Under the pieces are notes generated by a model. The model was given only the letters and a program-made list of their open reading frames with translations, was not told the DNA's origin and searched no databases. Shown piece by piece: positions 18,255 through 26,915 of a DNA stretch of 39,877 bases; position 1 is the stretch's first letter; the number at the start of each line of letters is the position of its first letter. A program made the translations under genes and the position numbers. The DNA lies in contig JAUNKE010000016.1 of the NCBI GenBank assembly GCA_030532905.1, positions 1 to 39,877 of the forward strand, written 5' to 3'. The stretch comes from Peptostreptococcaceae bacterium. GTDB taxonomy: Bacteria; Bacillota; Clostridia; Peptostreptococcales; Filifactoraceae.

Positions 18255-19040
18255 TTACAGCGTCTGCCCGATTTCAAATGTCGGAATCGCCGCGATAAGC
18301 TCTTTGGTATATTCTTTTTTCGGATTCTTAAAAATTTCTTCCGTCATCCCCTCTTCAATGATTTCTCCATCTTTCATCACGATGATTCGATGCGCGATGC
18401 GACGCACGACCGCTAAATCATGTGAGATAAAAATCAGGCTGAATTTATATTTTTTCTGCATCTGCATCAGCAAGTCCAAAATTTTTGCCTGCACACCCGC
18501 ATCCAGCGCCGTAACAATTTCATCGGCGATAAGCACCTTAGGTTTGAGAGCCAAAATCCGAGCGATACAGATTCTTTGTAATTGACCCCCGCTGAGTTGA
18601 TGCGGCTTTTTCTTCAACAATTCCTCATCCAGCCCGCAGGATTTGACAATTTCCGAGATATATTCTTTTTCCTGTTTCCGAGGAATAATTTTGTGATAGC
18701 GAATCCCTTCGATAAGCGCATCCTCTATTTTCCAGCGAGGATTGACGGCATCGAAAGGGTTTTGAAAAATCATCTGCACTTCCAGCTGATACTCTTTTTT
18801 GCAAAAAGCCTTTGTCAGTTTTTCATTCTTGTAGAACACTTCACCGGCGCTTGACTTTTCCAAGCCCGCCAGAATCATTCCCAGCGTGGATTTTCCGCTT
18901 CCGCTCTCTCCGACGATGGCAGTGATTTGCTCCTGATATATAATCGTAGAGAGATTGTGGATGGCAACGGTTTTCGTATTTCTAAACTCGCTATCTATAT
19001 ATGATTTTTGAAGATTTTCGATTCGATATAATTCCATCAT
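18255..19040 (-). CDS. Peptide/nickel-type ABC importer, ATPase subunit (DppF/NikE-like)
   Basis: The 261-residue protein is the second ATPase of an Opp/Dpp/Nik importer. Walker A is GESGSGKST (about 44-52), the Q-loop is MIFQNPFDAVNPRW, the signature QLSGGQLQR, Walker B VLIADEIVTALD with its catalytic Glu, and the switch histidine in FISHDL. The Q-loop sequence NPxxxxNPR is typical of the DppF/OppF side of the pair. Its start overlaps the end of the previous ATPase gene by 4 bases (ATGA). It is the last gene of the five-gene operon. The substrate class (peptide, nickel, other) cannot be decided from the ATPase. Confidence 0.93.
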   Translation of the reverse strand: MMELYRIENLQKSYIDSEFRNTKTVAIHNLSTIIYQEQITAIVGESGSGKSTLGMILAGLEKSSAGEVFYKNEKLTKAFCKKEYQLEVQMIFQNPFDAVNPRWKIEDALIEGIRYHKIIPRKQEKEYISEIVKSCGLDEELLKKKPHQLSGGQLQRICIARILALKPKVLIADEIVTALDAGVQAKILDLLMQMQKKYKFSLIFISHDLAVVRRIAHRIIVMKDGEIIEEGMTEEIFKNPKKEYTKELIAAIPTFEIGQTL

Positions 19041-19813
19041 GCCTCCTCATACAATTTTTTGGTCTCTCGTACAATCTCTTGCGTCACCGGATGAGCCGGA
19101 TTTTGAAAAATTTCGCTCACCTTCCCGCGCTCGATGATTTCTCCTTCGCTCATCACCAACACATTTTCGCAAAGCTTGGCAATCAATCCCAAATTGTGAC
19201 TGATAAAAATGAGTGGCAAAGAATGTTTTTTCGAAATATCGGCTATCAATCGGATGAACCGCATCTGCGAAATAGTATCCAAACTCGTCGTCGGCTCATC
19301 CGCAACGATGATTTTCGGGTCGGTACAAAGAGAGAGGGCAATAAAAACCCGCTGTCGCATTCCGCCGCTGAGCTGTCCGGGATAAGCCTCCAAAACCCGC
19401 TTGGCATCCAATCCCATCTCTTCTAGTTTTTCCGCGGCAAAATTGTCCGCCGCCTTGCCTTTTAAGCGATGATGAAGCATTATCGTTCGGCGCATCTGAG
19501 TTTTGATTTTCTCATAAGGGTTGAGCGCATTGATGGAATCTTGAAAAATGATGGATATATTTTTTCCTAAAAATCTTCGTCGCTCCAATACATCCAGTTG
19601 TCGAACATCCGTATTTTGAATAAGAACCTCTCCGTCAATCTTCGCTTTTTTGTCAAGTAAATCCAAAATCGCATACATCGTCACACTCTTGCCGGAGCCC
19701 GATTGACCGAAAATGCCAAGCCTCTCCTCAGCGCCCAGGTCAAAAGAAATATTATGCACCAGCTCTTTGCCGATATGAACCGACAAATCCTTCACTTGCA
19801 ACACTTTTTCCAT
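19037..19813 (-). CDS. Peptide/nickel-type ABC importer, ATPase subunit (DppD/NikD-like)
   Basis: This 258-residue ATPase is the first of the pair. Walker A is GQSGSGKSV, the Q-loop IIFQDSINALNPYEKI, the signature QLSGGMRQR, and Walker B IIVADEPTTSLD, with a following FISHNLGL histidine. QDxxxxLNP and LSGGMRQR are the marks of the DppD/OppD branch. It lacks the long C-terminal extension with the iron-sulfur-like cysteines found in many full-size DppD/OppD proteins (about 325 residues); at 258 it is of NikD size. AGGAG lies upstream of the ATG, and the gene follows the permease by 8 bases. Confidence 0.93.
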   Translation of the reverse strand: MEKVLQVKDLSVHIGKELVHNISFDLGAEERLGIFGQSGSGKSVTMYAILDLLDKKAKIDGEVLIQNTDVRQLDVLERRRFLGKNISIIFQDSINALNPYEKIKTQMRRTIMLHHRLKGKAADNFAAEKLEEMGLDAKRVLEAYPGQLSGGMRQRVFIALSLCTDPKIIVADEPTTSLDTISQMRFIRLIADISKKHSLPLIFISHNLGLIAKLCENVLVMSEGEIIERGKVSEIFQNPAHPVTQEIVRETKKLYEEA

Positions 19814-19821
19814 AGCTCCTC

Positions 19822-20598
19822 CTAAATCTCCTGCTCGTCAAAGACAAAGTAAAATGAAAAAGCCAACACAAAAATGGCAAAGGTCGGGAAAAATAAAAGC
19901 TGCGGTCTGTCAATAATATAGATTCGATATTGATAGAGCATCATTCCCCAATCCGGTTTTGTCAAATCCGCTCCGAGCCCGATAAAAGAAAGCGATGCGT
20001 ATTGAAGCACGATGCCGCTTGCACGATTGCCGAGCGACGCCAATATCGGCGATAGGATATGAGGAATGATATGCCGAAAGATAATATGCAAAGAACCTAA
20101 TCCCATCGACTGTCCGTTTTGAACAAAGCCGCGACGCTTAATGCTTTTGGAGAGAATCATCGCCTGATTGGCATAATCTCCGATTCCCGAAATCCCGAGC
20201 GTAATTCCCGCGCTGACGGGATTGAGTCCCATCATTGCTGAAATGATAAGCGCCAATATAAAGGAAGGAACAATCATAAAAATGTCCGTCAGAAACTGAA
20301 CCGCGGTTTCAAAAAATCCGCCGTAATACGCCCCCATCGCTCCGAGAATCAATCCGAAAAAGAGCGAAATTCCCGAAGCGAGCAAAATGGTCGCCACCGT
20401 CCGCATCGCACCGTCCACCATCAGCGAATACACATCTCGCCCCAAATGGTCCGTACCGAAATAATGTTGCATCGACGGTTGAGCAAAAGTATTCGCCACA
20501 TCGGTTTTAATCGCATCCTGATATCCCTGTTTCAAAAACGGAAAGGATATCAGAACAATCGCCAAAACCGTCAGCAGAATGATTTTCTTCTTACTCAT
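19822..20598 (-). CDS. Peptide/nickel-type ABC importer, permease (DppC/NikC-like)
   Basis: A 258-residue inner-membrane permease. It starts MSKKKIILLTVLAIV with one segment, then the family motif HYFGTDHLGRDVYSLMVDG (about 46-64). About five further segments follow, with the EAA-like loop near GLGSLHIIFRHIIPHILSP. The start ATG at 20598 overlaps the stop of the preceding permease by 4 bases (ATGA). An upstream ATG lies inside that gene and is rejected. Slightly short for the family (about 270-300). It forms a dimer with the neighbouring permease. Confidence 0.92.
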   Translation of the reverse strand: MSKKKIILLTVLAIVLISFPFLKQGYQDAIKTDVANTFAQPSMQHYFGTDHLGRDVYSLMVDGAMRTVATILLASGISLFFGLILGAMGAYYGGFFETAVQFLTDIFMIVPSFILALIISAMMGLNPVSAGITLGISGIGDYANQAMILSKSIKRRGFVQNGQSMGLGSLHIIFRHIIPHILSPILASLGNRASGIVLQYASLSFIGLGADLTKPDWGMMLYQYRIYIIDRPQLLFFPTFAIFVLAFSFYFVFDEQEI

Positions 20599-21512
20599 GA
20601 CACCTTCTCCCCAAGCAATCGCATGATAATCGAAAACATCAAATGCACCAGCATCATCCAAATCACAATGAAAAACAGATAGGACTGAATCACATTATAA
20701 TCTCGCTGCGCAATACTGTTTACCAGAAAGAAACTCACTCCCGGAATGGAAAAAACAAACTCCACAACCGCCGTTCCGCCGATAACCCATGCAAATTTAC
20801 TGACAATCGCGGAGCAAAGTCCTATCAGCGCCGGTCTCAGTCCCGATGTGAGCAGAATCTTGTTCGGCAAAAAGCCCCGCGAAATTTCCGCTCGAATATA
20901 GGGCTGCTTTTGGATGTTCAAAAAATGTTTTCGCATAACTCGCGAGATGCTTCCGACCGAGCTCAAGGTAACCATGAGCATTCCCAAGCTCATTTTAACA
21001 AAAATACTTCCGGTAAACACTTTGAGCAATTGGTATTTGACCCCGATATAATAAATCAGCACAACCGACAAAATAAACACCGGAACCGTTTGAACAAAAA
21101 GGGATAAAAATGCGGTCAGGCGGTCAAAAAATCCACCTTTTTTAAGCGATGCGAGATATCCGCCGAAAAAACCGAGCAAAGCGGACAACAATACGCCGCC
21201 CAGCCCCAAGGTGACGGAATAGGGAATCCCCCGAAAAATTTCTTCGCGAATATTTTGTTTTGAAATGAGCGACTCTCCCCAGTCCCCACGCACAAATGCA
21301 CCGAGCCAGCGAAAATATTGCACATACAGAGGCTTATCCAATCCCCATTGCATTTCCACCAACAGTTTATTCTCAGGAGTTGGCGGTAATTTTAACTGTT
21401 GCAACAACAAATCCACCGGACTGAGCGGCATGCTTCGAGTCAGTGCAAAAATTACAAGCGACATAAAACAAAGCACCAGAAAATATTTCAAAATCACTTT
21501 CACATAACGCAT
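20595..21512 (-). CDS. Peptide/nickel-type ABC importer, permease (DppB/NikB-like)
   Basis: A 305-residue permease with an N-terminal membrane segment and the DppB pattern: LTRSMPLSPVD, the GLDKPLYVQYFRWLGAFVRGDWGESL segment (core GLDxPxxxQYxxWLxxxxxGDxGxS, about 58-83), and five further segments. The C-terminal part has GGTAVVEFVFSIPGVSFFLVNSI, diagnostic of this family. AAGGAG lies upstream of the ATG, directly after a terminator hairpin that separates this gene from the binding protein gene. Confidence 0.93.
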   Translation of the reverse strand: MRYVKVILKYFLVLCFMSLVIFALTRSMPLSPVDLLLQQLKLPPTPENKLLVEMQWGLDKPLYVQYFRWLGAFVRGDWGESLISKQNIREEIFRGIPYSVTLGLGGVLLSALLGFFGGYLASLKKGGFFDRLTAFLSLFVQTVPVFILSVVLIYYIGVKYQLLKVFTGSIFVKMSLGMLMVTLSSVGSISRVMRKHFLNIQKQPYIRAEISRGFLPNKILLTSGLRPALIGLCSAIVSKFAWVIGGTAVVEFVFSIPGVSFFLVNSIAQRDYNVIQSYLFFIVIWMMLVHLMFSIIMRLLGEKVS

Positions 21513-21525
21513 AACTGCTCCTTAT

Positions 21526-21556
21526 AAAAAGAGATTGCCTCGTTCAAGGCAACCTC
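21526..21556 (-). terminator. Terminator between binding-protein and permease genes
   Basis: On the minus strand GAGGTTGCCT pairs with AGGCAATCTC (one G-T pair, 6-base loop), followed by five T (21526-21530). It stands 10 bases after the lipoprotein gene and 13 before the permease start. It probably terminates part of the transcripts, so the binding protein is made in excess. Confidence 0.85.
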
Positions 21557-21566
21557 CGATTCAGGA

Positions 21567-23108
21567 TTACTTCATCAATTGGCTGTTTACAATATAATAG
21601 TCTCCGCAATACGGTTGATAATTCGCCAATCGCTCGGAAACCGCAATATGCCATTGAGGATCCACCAGGTAAAGTACCGGCAAATCGGTAAAGATTTGCG
21701 CCTGCGCTTCCTTAGCAAGTTCCACTCTTTTCGCCGGGTCTTGCTCCGCTCCCAATTTGTCTAAAATACCATCCATCTTTTCAGAAGAATAGCCCGCATG
21801 GTTTTTCCCCTGACCCGTTCTGAAAAACTGATTGAGCGCAAAGCTCGGATCATCGGTCGGCGCCGTATGCTGTGCATAAAGAATCAAATCGAATTCTCCG
21901 GATTGACCCACCTTATCGATTCCGTCAACCACTTCGGTAGTTACATTAAATCCAATCTCCTTGAGTTGCGATGCCATAATCTGCATGATGACGGACAAAT
22001 CCGGACGAGACGGGTAGGTCACCAACTTGATATCAAGCGTCTTGCCCTCACGCTCGCGTACTCCGTTCACATTCAACTTCCAGCCGATGTCATCCAACAA
22101 TTTTTTTGCGGCTTCCACATCATTTTTTACAATGCTGTCTCCCGCATAATCATAATAATTGGCAAAAAATCCGGTCGCAACCTTGCCGCCTTGAAGCGCC
22201 TTGATATATTCGTCCCGATTGATTCCCAAGTTGATTGCCTCACGCACATCGAATTCCTTGAGCACATCGCTTTTCAGATTGAAAATTCCAAAGTATTGAT
22301 AGCCCGCATCGATGGTCTTCACATTTTTGCCCGCATCTTTCAGCATCGCCGCAATTTCCGGCGTAACGGTGAATGCCATATCCACTTCACCCGCTTCAAA
22401 TGCAAGATTCAACGCGGAAGTATCCTTAAATGCCATCACTTTTACATCGGTTCTCTTGTCCGCATCCGGATATTGCGGATTCGGCACGAGTTTCAATTCG
22501 ATTCCCTTGTTCAACTCTTGAATCTGATACGGTCCGGTATAAGCATACTCCCCATTGCCCAAATCCTTGAACACGATGTTCGACCACTCGGTCAAGAATG
22601 AATCCAAACGCTGTAAAGGTCTCTCCGTTTTTATCTCCAATGTTTTGTCATCGGTTGCCGTAAAGTTTACCATGCCGGCAGTCGCATTGGAAAGCGGATT
22701 ATTCTTTTGAATCGTATTCATCGCATCGGCAATCGCATTCGCATCCGCCAAGTCGCCATTGGAAAATTTCGCTTCATTTTTTGTAATCGCCTTCCATGTC
22801 AAATCATCCACTCGCTCGAAAGAATCGATAAATCGGGAGAACAACTTTCCTTTTTCATCCAACATAAACACAGTCTCACTCACACCATGGCTCGTCAACG
22901 ACCACGGCACCGAAGAATCCGTCGGCTCGGTATTACCGACCACCCATGTCTGCCCGATTACAATCGGAGCATCCATCTTTTCGGCTTGCTCCGTTTTATT
23001 TTGATTTCCTTCGTTTTGCGCATTCTCTTTCGGCGCTTCCTGCTTCTGACAAGCCGCCAATGACAATGCCGCAATCACACATAGTATCAATAAAATTCTT
23101 TTTTTCAT
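21567..23108 (-). CDS. Peptide/nickel-type ABC importer, substrate-binding lipoprotein
   Basis: A 513-residue extracytoplasmic solute-binding protein of family 5 (SBP_bac_5, OppA/DppA/NikA group). The N-terminus is a lipoprotein signal with the lipobox LAAC (Cys20), then a charged linker rich in Asn/Glu/Lys. The fold is recognised from ATKNEAKFSNGDLADANAIADAMN (core FSNGxxxxAxxV), TGPYQI, and DEYIKALQGGKVATGF. I chose ATG at 23108 because GGAGGG lies just upstream; a longer frame upstream lacks a signal sequence. It is the first gene of the operon, preceded by a good promoter. The ligand is not determined. Confidence 0.92.
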   Translation of the reverse strand: MKKRILLILCVIAALSLAACQKQEAPKENAQNEGNQNKTEQAEKMDAPIVIGQTWVVGNTEPTDSSVPWSLTSHGVSETVFMLDEKGKLFSRFIDSFERVDDLTWKAITKNEAKFSNGDLADANAIADAMNTIQKNNPLSNATAGMVNFTATDDKTLEIKTERPLQRLDSFLTEWSNIVFKDLGNGEYAYTGPYQIQELNKGIELKLVPNPQYPDADKRTDVKVMAFKDTSALNLAFEAGEVDMAFTVTPEIAAMLKDAGKNVKTIDAGYQYFGIFNLKSDVLKEFDVREAINLGINRDEYIKALQGGKVATGFFANYYDYAGDSIVKNDVEAAKKLLDDIGWKLNVNGVREREGKTLDIKLVTYPSRPDLSVIMQIMASQLKEIGFNVTTEVVDGIDKVGQSGEFDLILYAQHTAPTDDPSFALNQFFRTGQGKNHAGYSSEKMDGILDKLGAEQDPAKRVELAKEAQAQIFTDLPVLYLVDPQWHIAVSERLANYQPYCGDYYIVNSQLMK

Positions 23109-23235
23109 TTTCCCTCCTGTTAAACAAGCATCGTAATCTTTCAATCGTATGTCAAACAAAACGCATTCCCTCAAGTTTCAACGACATTTCCATAATACGA
23201 AAGCCCGATGTTGTAAATAAAATGAACTCTAAGAT

Positions 23236-23265
23236 ATTATAATACACAATGGTTGACTTCCGCAA
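23236..23265 (-). promoter_or_regulatory. Promoter of the first peptide/nickel-type ABC operon
   Basis: On the minus strand TTGCGG (23260-23265) and a perfect TATAAT (23236-23241) are 18 bases apart. It gives a leader of about 120 bases before the lipoprotein start. I see no conserved riboswitch motif in this leader. Confidence 0.65.
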
Positions 23266-23308
23266 GGATTTTGTTTTGAACAGTCCAGTATTTTTATTGA
23301 AAAATATC

Positions 23309-23339
23309 AAAAAAGAAAAGCCACCGTACGATGACTTTT
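23309..23339 (-). terminator. Terminator of the surface adhesin gene
   Basis: On the minus strand AAAAGTCATC pairs with GGTGGCTTTT (two G-T pairs, loop GTAC), followed by CTTTTTTG. It lies about 50 bases after the adhesin stop. Confidence 0.8.
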
Positions 23340-23390
23340 CAAATAAGTTTTACACTTCATTTAGCTAAAGCTCTCCATGAGCATAATTGT

Positions 23391-25829
23391 TTATTTCTTT
23401 TTAACGATATGCAGGCATGCCAACGCCAAAATGCACAGAGTGGATGCGCCGAACACTATCCATGGCTCATAGATGTTAATTCCGGTCTTCGGAACCGCCG
23501 ATGAATGAATCTTCGGAACCCCTTTGCTCGCTCCCGCTACTTTCGTCGCATTTTTTCGATCTCTTCCCGATAAAGGAGTTCTTCCATCTTCAATATCGGA
23601 TTCCTCTTTGCTTTCGGAAAGCGTCTTATTATCCGAGCTTCTCGTTCCGGACAAAGGCGTTCTTCCATCCTCGATATCAAATGCCACACTTGGTCTTATC
23701 GGATTAAAAGGTGTGTGAATGCTTGAGCCTCCCGAAGAACCGGCAGATTGCGGCGTAGTCTGAGGCGGATTTTGAGGCGTAGTTTGAGATGGATTCGGAT
23801 TTTGAACGGGCGGTTGATTCGTAGGTTTCGGTTCTTCCTTCGGTTTTTGATAGGTGTTTGTCACCTTGAATTCGCCCTCCGCCACCTTCTCAATCTTTTC
23901 AATATAATGCTCCGGCTTATTGATTTCGACGACCGAATATTCAATGTCATTTCCCGACTTATCTACGGTAGGCAGATTTTCCCAAGTGATTGTTGCCTCT
24001 CCCTGAACCTCTTTGTCAAAAGTTTTGCCCCATTTATCCTTCGCAATTTTTCTGTTTTCCAACAATCTTAAGGTCGTTTTGTGCTCTTGAGGATTTCCGC
24101 CGACCCAGGTCTTGCTCACGGAAATTTGAATTTTTTCCGCTTCATTGGCGAAAGTAATGACCGTTCCCTTGTCGGATACAACAACCGCCTTTATTTCATC
24201 GGATAATTTATATCCTTTCGGCGCTTGAACTTCCTTGACCCAATATCTTGTTCTTGTTGTCAAACCGCTTACCACGACAATGCCGTTCTCATCGGTTGTA
24301 AAAGTATTGCTCAAAGCTTCCTTTGTGGCTTTTGCATCCACATAGACCTTAAAACTTGCTCCTTTCAACAATCGGTTGTTCTCTTTATCCACTTTTTGAA
24401 TAAGCAGTTTTTCTTTGATATCCGATTTGAGCGAGGCATTTTTAACCGCGACTGCAGCCCGCCCGCGAACATGTCCCATATATCGATTGTTGAAGTATTC
24501 CGGCTTTCCGACCACTTCGCCGGTGTCCGCCAAGCGATACTCAACCGACTTATAGGGCTGAATCCGCTCTCCGTCCGAGTAGAGAATCGCCTCATTTTGT
24601 ACTGAAGTTCCGTCATTATAATGATTCGTGCGGTACTCCAGATAATAAGAGTCGCTTCCTACATTATCGATATGCAATTTGAAAGAAGTGTAGGTATCGT
24701 TAAACAACAGATTGTCCCCTTCCACCAATGGAATATCCATAAGCACTTCTCTCATGACACCTTTTCCGTCGCCCAATTCCTTGTCACCGTATTTTACTTT
24801 GGTAAGCCTGAAAGTCTCCGGAAGAAAATGAACAATTCTCCCCGACGCCAAAATATTATCTTCAATCGTTACATTTCCAAGCTCTCTCTGCATACGATTG
24901 ATTCGAAGATGGTAATTCATCTTAAGTTCTTGCTGATCGGAAAAACCGTTTTTGTAAAGAGCTTCTTCCGATATATAGGAGAACTTCCCAATTCTGGTAG
25001 AGAATTGAACCTCATTCGTTTGAATGGTTTGTTTTGTCGGATCGGAAGACGCCACCTCCAAATCAAATGCCTTTTTGGTGCCATCCGCTTGAGCTTTTAT
25101 CGTAGCTTCAAATGCTATCGCGCCGACGATATTTTCCCTTTCCTCCGCAATTTTACGAAAAACAATCTTTGCCGCTCCGCCGCCGTCTTTCTCCGGCTCC
25201 AGAATCAAGTCCGCAAGTTGAACCGTCGCATCATTTCCGTCTGTAATCACTTCCTGAATCGGTTTCAAAATGAAGTCCGCAGGATATTTTACATAAATGT
25301 AATCGCCCTCTTTGACATTTTTTCCCGCGAGATTCAAATCTACTTTCATATAGACTCGTCCGGTTTTTCCATCGGTTACCACCTCATTTGTTTTCTCCTT
25401 CGTGTTATTGACAAAGGTGACCGATTGAACGGCATCCTCAATAGCATTCGCTAATGTTTCCGTCGGTTTGGAAACAAATTCCGCTGCCTGAGAAGCATTC
25501 ATTGACACCGGATTCGTATCCGGTGCTGCAATTGTCGCTTCGGGATTTTCCGTTTTTACATCATTGGAAACGGAATCGGAATTGGCGGAATCATTTTTAT
25601 CCACCGGATTGTGATTCTCCGCATTCTGAGATAAAGCATCTTCCTTTTCCGGCAAAGTATTTTCCACTGTCTCTTTGCTCTCCGCAATTTCATTCTTCCT
25701 TTCAACGAATGGTGTTCCCGAATTATCCGAAGCCGCATCCATTGCAAAAGAATTCTGCGAAATCGCTGATAAAGAAAAGCTTAGCACCAAAACCAGACTT
25801 AGTACCGAGCTGAATAACTTTTTCTTCAT
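23391..25829 (-). CDS. Cell-wall-anchored MSCRAMM-like adhesin
   Basis: An 812-residue surface protein. It has a signal peptide (cleavage near Ala29) and a disordered acidic linker (30-130). A beta-rich ligand-binding-like region follows (about 135-460), and then a SpaA-like prealbumin fold (about 473-563, KEVQAPKGYKLS). A Cna-B type domain comes next (about 566-661, SVSKTWVGG...FKVTNTY), then a Pro/Thr/Gln-rich stalk (662-697) and two copies of DIEDGRTPLSG (718-728, 745-755). It ends with a sortase signal VPKTG (779-783), a hydrophobic segment and KKK. The start is set by AAGGAGG four bases upstream. SpaA and Cna-B domains often carry Lys-Asn isopeptide bonds. It probably mediates attachment to host matrix; the ligand is unknown. 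It is monocistronic, with a terminator after it. Confidence 0.9.
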   Translation of the reverse strand: MKKKLFSSVLSLVLVLSFSLSAISQNSFAMDAASDNSGTPFVERKNEIAESKETVENTLPEKEDALSQNAENHNPVDKNDSANSDSVSNDVKTENPEATIAAPDTNPVSMNASQAAEFVSKPTETLANAIEDAVQSVTFVNNTKEKTNEVVTDGKTGRVYMKVDLNLAGKNVKEGDYIYVKYPADFILKPIQEVITDGNDATVQLADLILEPEKDGGGAAKIVFRKIAEERENIVGAIAFEATIKAQADGTKKAFDLEVASSDPTKQTIQTNEVQFSTRIGKFSYISEEALYKNGFSDQQELKMNYHLRINRMQRELGNVTIEDNILASGRIVHFLPETFRLTKVKYGDKELGDGKGVMREVLMDIPLVEGDNLLFNDTYTSFKLHIDNVGSDSYYLEYRTNHYNDGTSVQNEAILYSDGERIQPYKSVEYRLADTGEVVGKPEYFNNRYMGHVRGRAAVAVKNASLKSDIKEKLLIQKVDKENNRLLKGASFKVYVDAKATKEALSNTFTTDENGIVVVSGLTTRTRYWVKEVQAPKGYKLSDEIKAVVVSDKGTVITFANEAEKIQISVSKTWVGGNPQEHKTTLRLLENRKIAKDKWGKTFDKEVQGEATITWENLPTVDKSGNDIEYSVVEINKPEHYIEKIEKVAEGEFKVTNTYQKPKEEPKPTNQPPVQNPNPSQTTPQNPPQTTPQSAGSSGGSSIHTPFNPIRPSVAFDIEDGRTPLSGTRSSDNKTLSESKEESDIEDGRTPLSGRDRKNATKVAGASKGVPKIHSSAVPKTGINIYEPWIVFGASTLCILALACLHIVKKK
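23565..23597 (-). repeat. Copy 2 of the DIEDGRTPLSG repeat in the adhesin
   Basis: Encodes residues 745-755 of the adhesin, identical at the protein level to residues 718-728 (23646-23678), with several synonymous differences at the DNA level. It recalls the short D-x-x-x-x-x-PL repeats seen near the wall anchor of other Firmicutes surface proteins. Confidence 0.85.
23646..23678 (-). repeat. Copy 1 of the DIEDGRTPLSG repeat in the adhesin
   Basis: Encodes residues 718-728 of the adhesin; the second copy starts 81 bases (27 codons) downstream. The repeats lie between the Pro-rich stalk and the sortase signal. Confidence 0.85.
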
Positions 25830-26070
25830 ATAACCTCCTTCTGATATAATTCTATTCACTACTTTTAATAGCTTAAGAATATAGTCCTTCAAGATGATAT
25901 CGAATGAATTTCAACTTTTCATAAGCAATTTCCGTCAAATATTTTTTATAAAAGCATTGAAATTTGAATTATTTCGCGACATTCAAGCGACGATTCTTTG
26001 TATTCGTACGCAATTAAATAGTTCCACAAAAACTCAGCACCGAATTTTCAGTAAAATACTATTTGAACAT

Positions 26071-26121
26071 AAAAAAGCCTCCGAAGCATTTTCAGGTTAT
26101 TTCTCTCATTGCTTCAAAGGC
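26071..26121 (-). terminator. Terminator between the acetyltransferase and adhesin genes
   Basis: On the minus strand GCCTTTGAAGCA pairs with TGCTTCGGAGGC, apart from a 2x2 internal loop, across a loop of about 21 bases, followed by six T (26071-26076). It lies 235 bases after the acetyltransferase stop, so it may originally have ended a gene now lost (see the fragment at 26263-26328). Confidence 0.75.
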
Positions 26122-26262
26122 GACATATCAAAATCATTTTCAAAATACTATTCCGTCTCTTCTTGTGCTACTATTCACTACATTCAAAGCCGTTCGAAAT
26201 AAAGGCTTTTCATTTGTTGCATGCCGGGAAATTCGTTCAGTTTAAGCTCATTTTTAGATTTT

Positions 26263-26328
26263 TTACCCGTCCCAGTCCCAGAATTCATAAAGGCGATGTT
26301 TAACTTCATCCGACAAATATGTCCTCAA
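26263..26328 (-). pseudogene. Possible 21-residue gene remnant
   Basis: Between the acetyltransferase stop and the terminator lies a short minus-strand frame reading LRTYLSDEVKHRLYEFWDWDG before TAA, with an in-frame stop just upstream of it. The amino acid composition (Trp, His, acidic) looks protein-like rather than random, and it ends just before a terminator without its own gene. I do not recognise the parent protein. A chance frame of this length is also possible. Confidence 0.25.
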
Positions 26329-26355
26329 CTCTTACTCTAAAAGAAATTCCAAGCA

Positions 26356-26856
26356 TTAAACTTGTCTTCGATAGAGATTTTCCGTTCCCTCGGACTCATC
26401 AATCCAGTTCAGAATCACTTTGATCAGCTGAAATCCATTCTTTTCATAGAAGGGGATGCCCATCCTATTACCTGTGGTCACATGCACCTCTTGACTCGTA
26501 ATGCTAAATTGCTCTTTCTGATAATCCGTCAAGAAATCAAGCAATGCACCACCGATCCCCTTTCCTTTCATCTCCGGTTTGATGTAAAAAACATAAATAA
26601 GTCCGACATCATTGGCACAAGCTCCACCTATACAACCGACAACTTCATTCTCTTCAACTGCGACCATATATCCATGCCACCTGCTCGATGACTCTTGACA
26701 TTCTTTTTTGATACGGTCAGTATTGTAGAAGTCAGCAATAACTTTCTCGATATATTCTTTCGAGTATAGTTCTGCATAAGTTATTCGCCAAGCCTCCGAG
26801 CAAATGTTCGAAATAGCCTCGGCATCTTCTACAGTAGCAAATCTAACTCTTACCAT
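26356..26856 (-). CDS. GNAT family N-acetyltransferase
   Basis: A 166-residue acetyltransferase of the GNAT fold. It begins MVRVRFATVEDAEAISNICSEAW (core VRxATxxDAxxI). It has the motif A acetyl-CoA loop KPEMKGKGIGGALLDF (Q/R-x-x-G-x-G/A type, about 93-108) and the C-terminal AFYEKNGF-like segment (GIPFYEKNGFQL). Substrate unknown. I chose the second ATG (26856), because GGGAG directly abuts the first ATG and sits 6 bases from the second. Confidence 0.85.
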   Translation of the reverse strand: MVRVRFATVEDAEAISNICSEAWRITYAELYSKEYIEKVIADFYNTDRIKKECQESSSRWHGYMVAVEENEVVGCIGGACANDVGLIYVFYIKPEMKGKGIGGALLDFLTDYQKEQFSITSQEVHVTTGNRMGIPFYEKNGFQLIKVILNWIDESEGTENLYRRQV

Positions 26857-26915
26857 AAACATCTCCCTAATTCCCTAAAATTTTGTCCCATGGGTTCCCC
26901 TATCTTTACCATCTT

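Noticed and set aside
25894..26202. Plus-strand open frame of about 100 codons upstream of the adhesin
   Set aside because: No ribosome binding site, it crosses a strong terminator hairpin, and the composition (Phe, Ser, Ile-rich) is that of AT-rich non-coding sequence.
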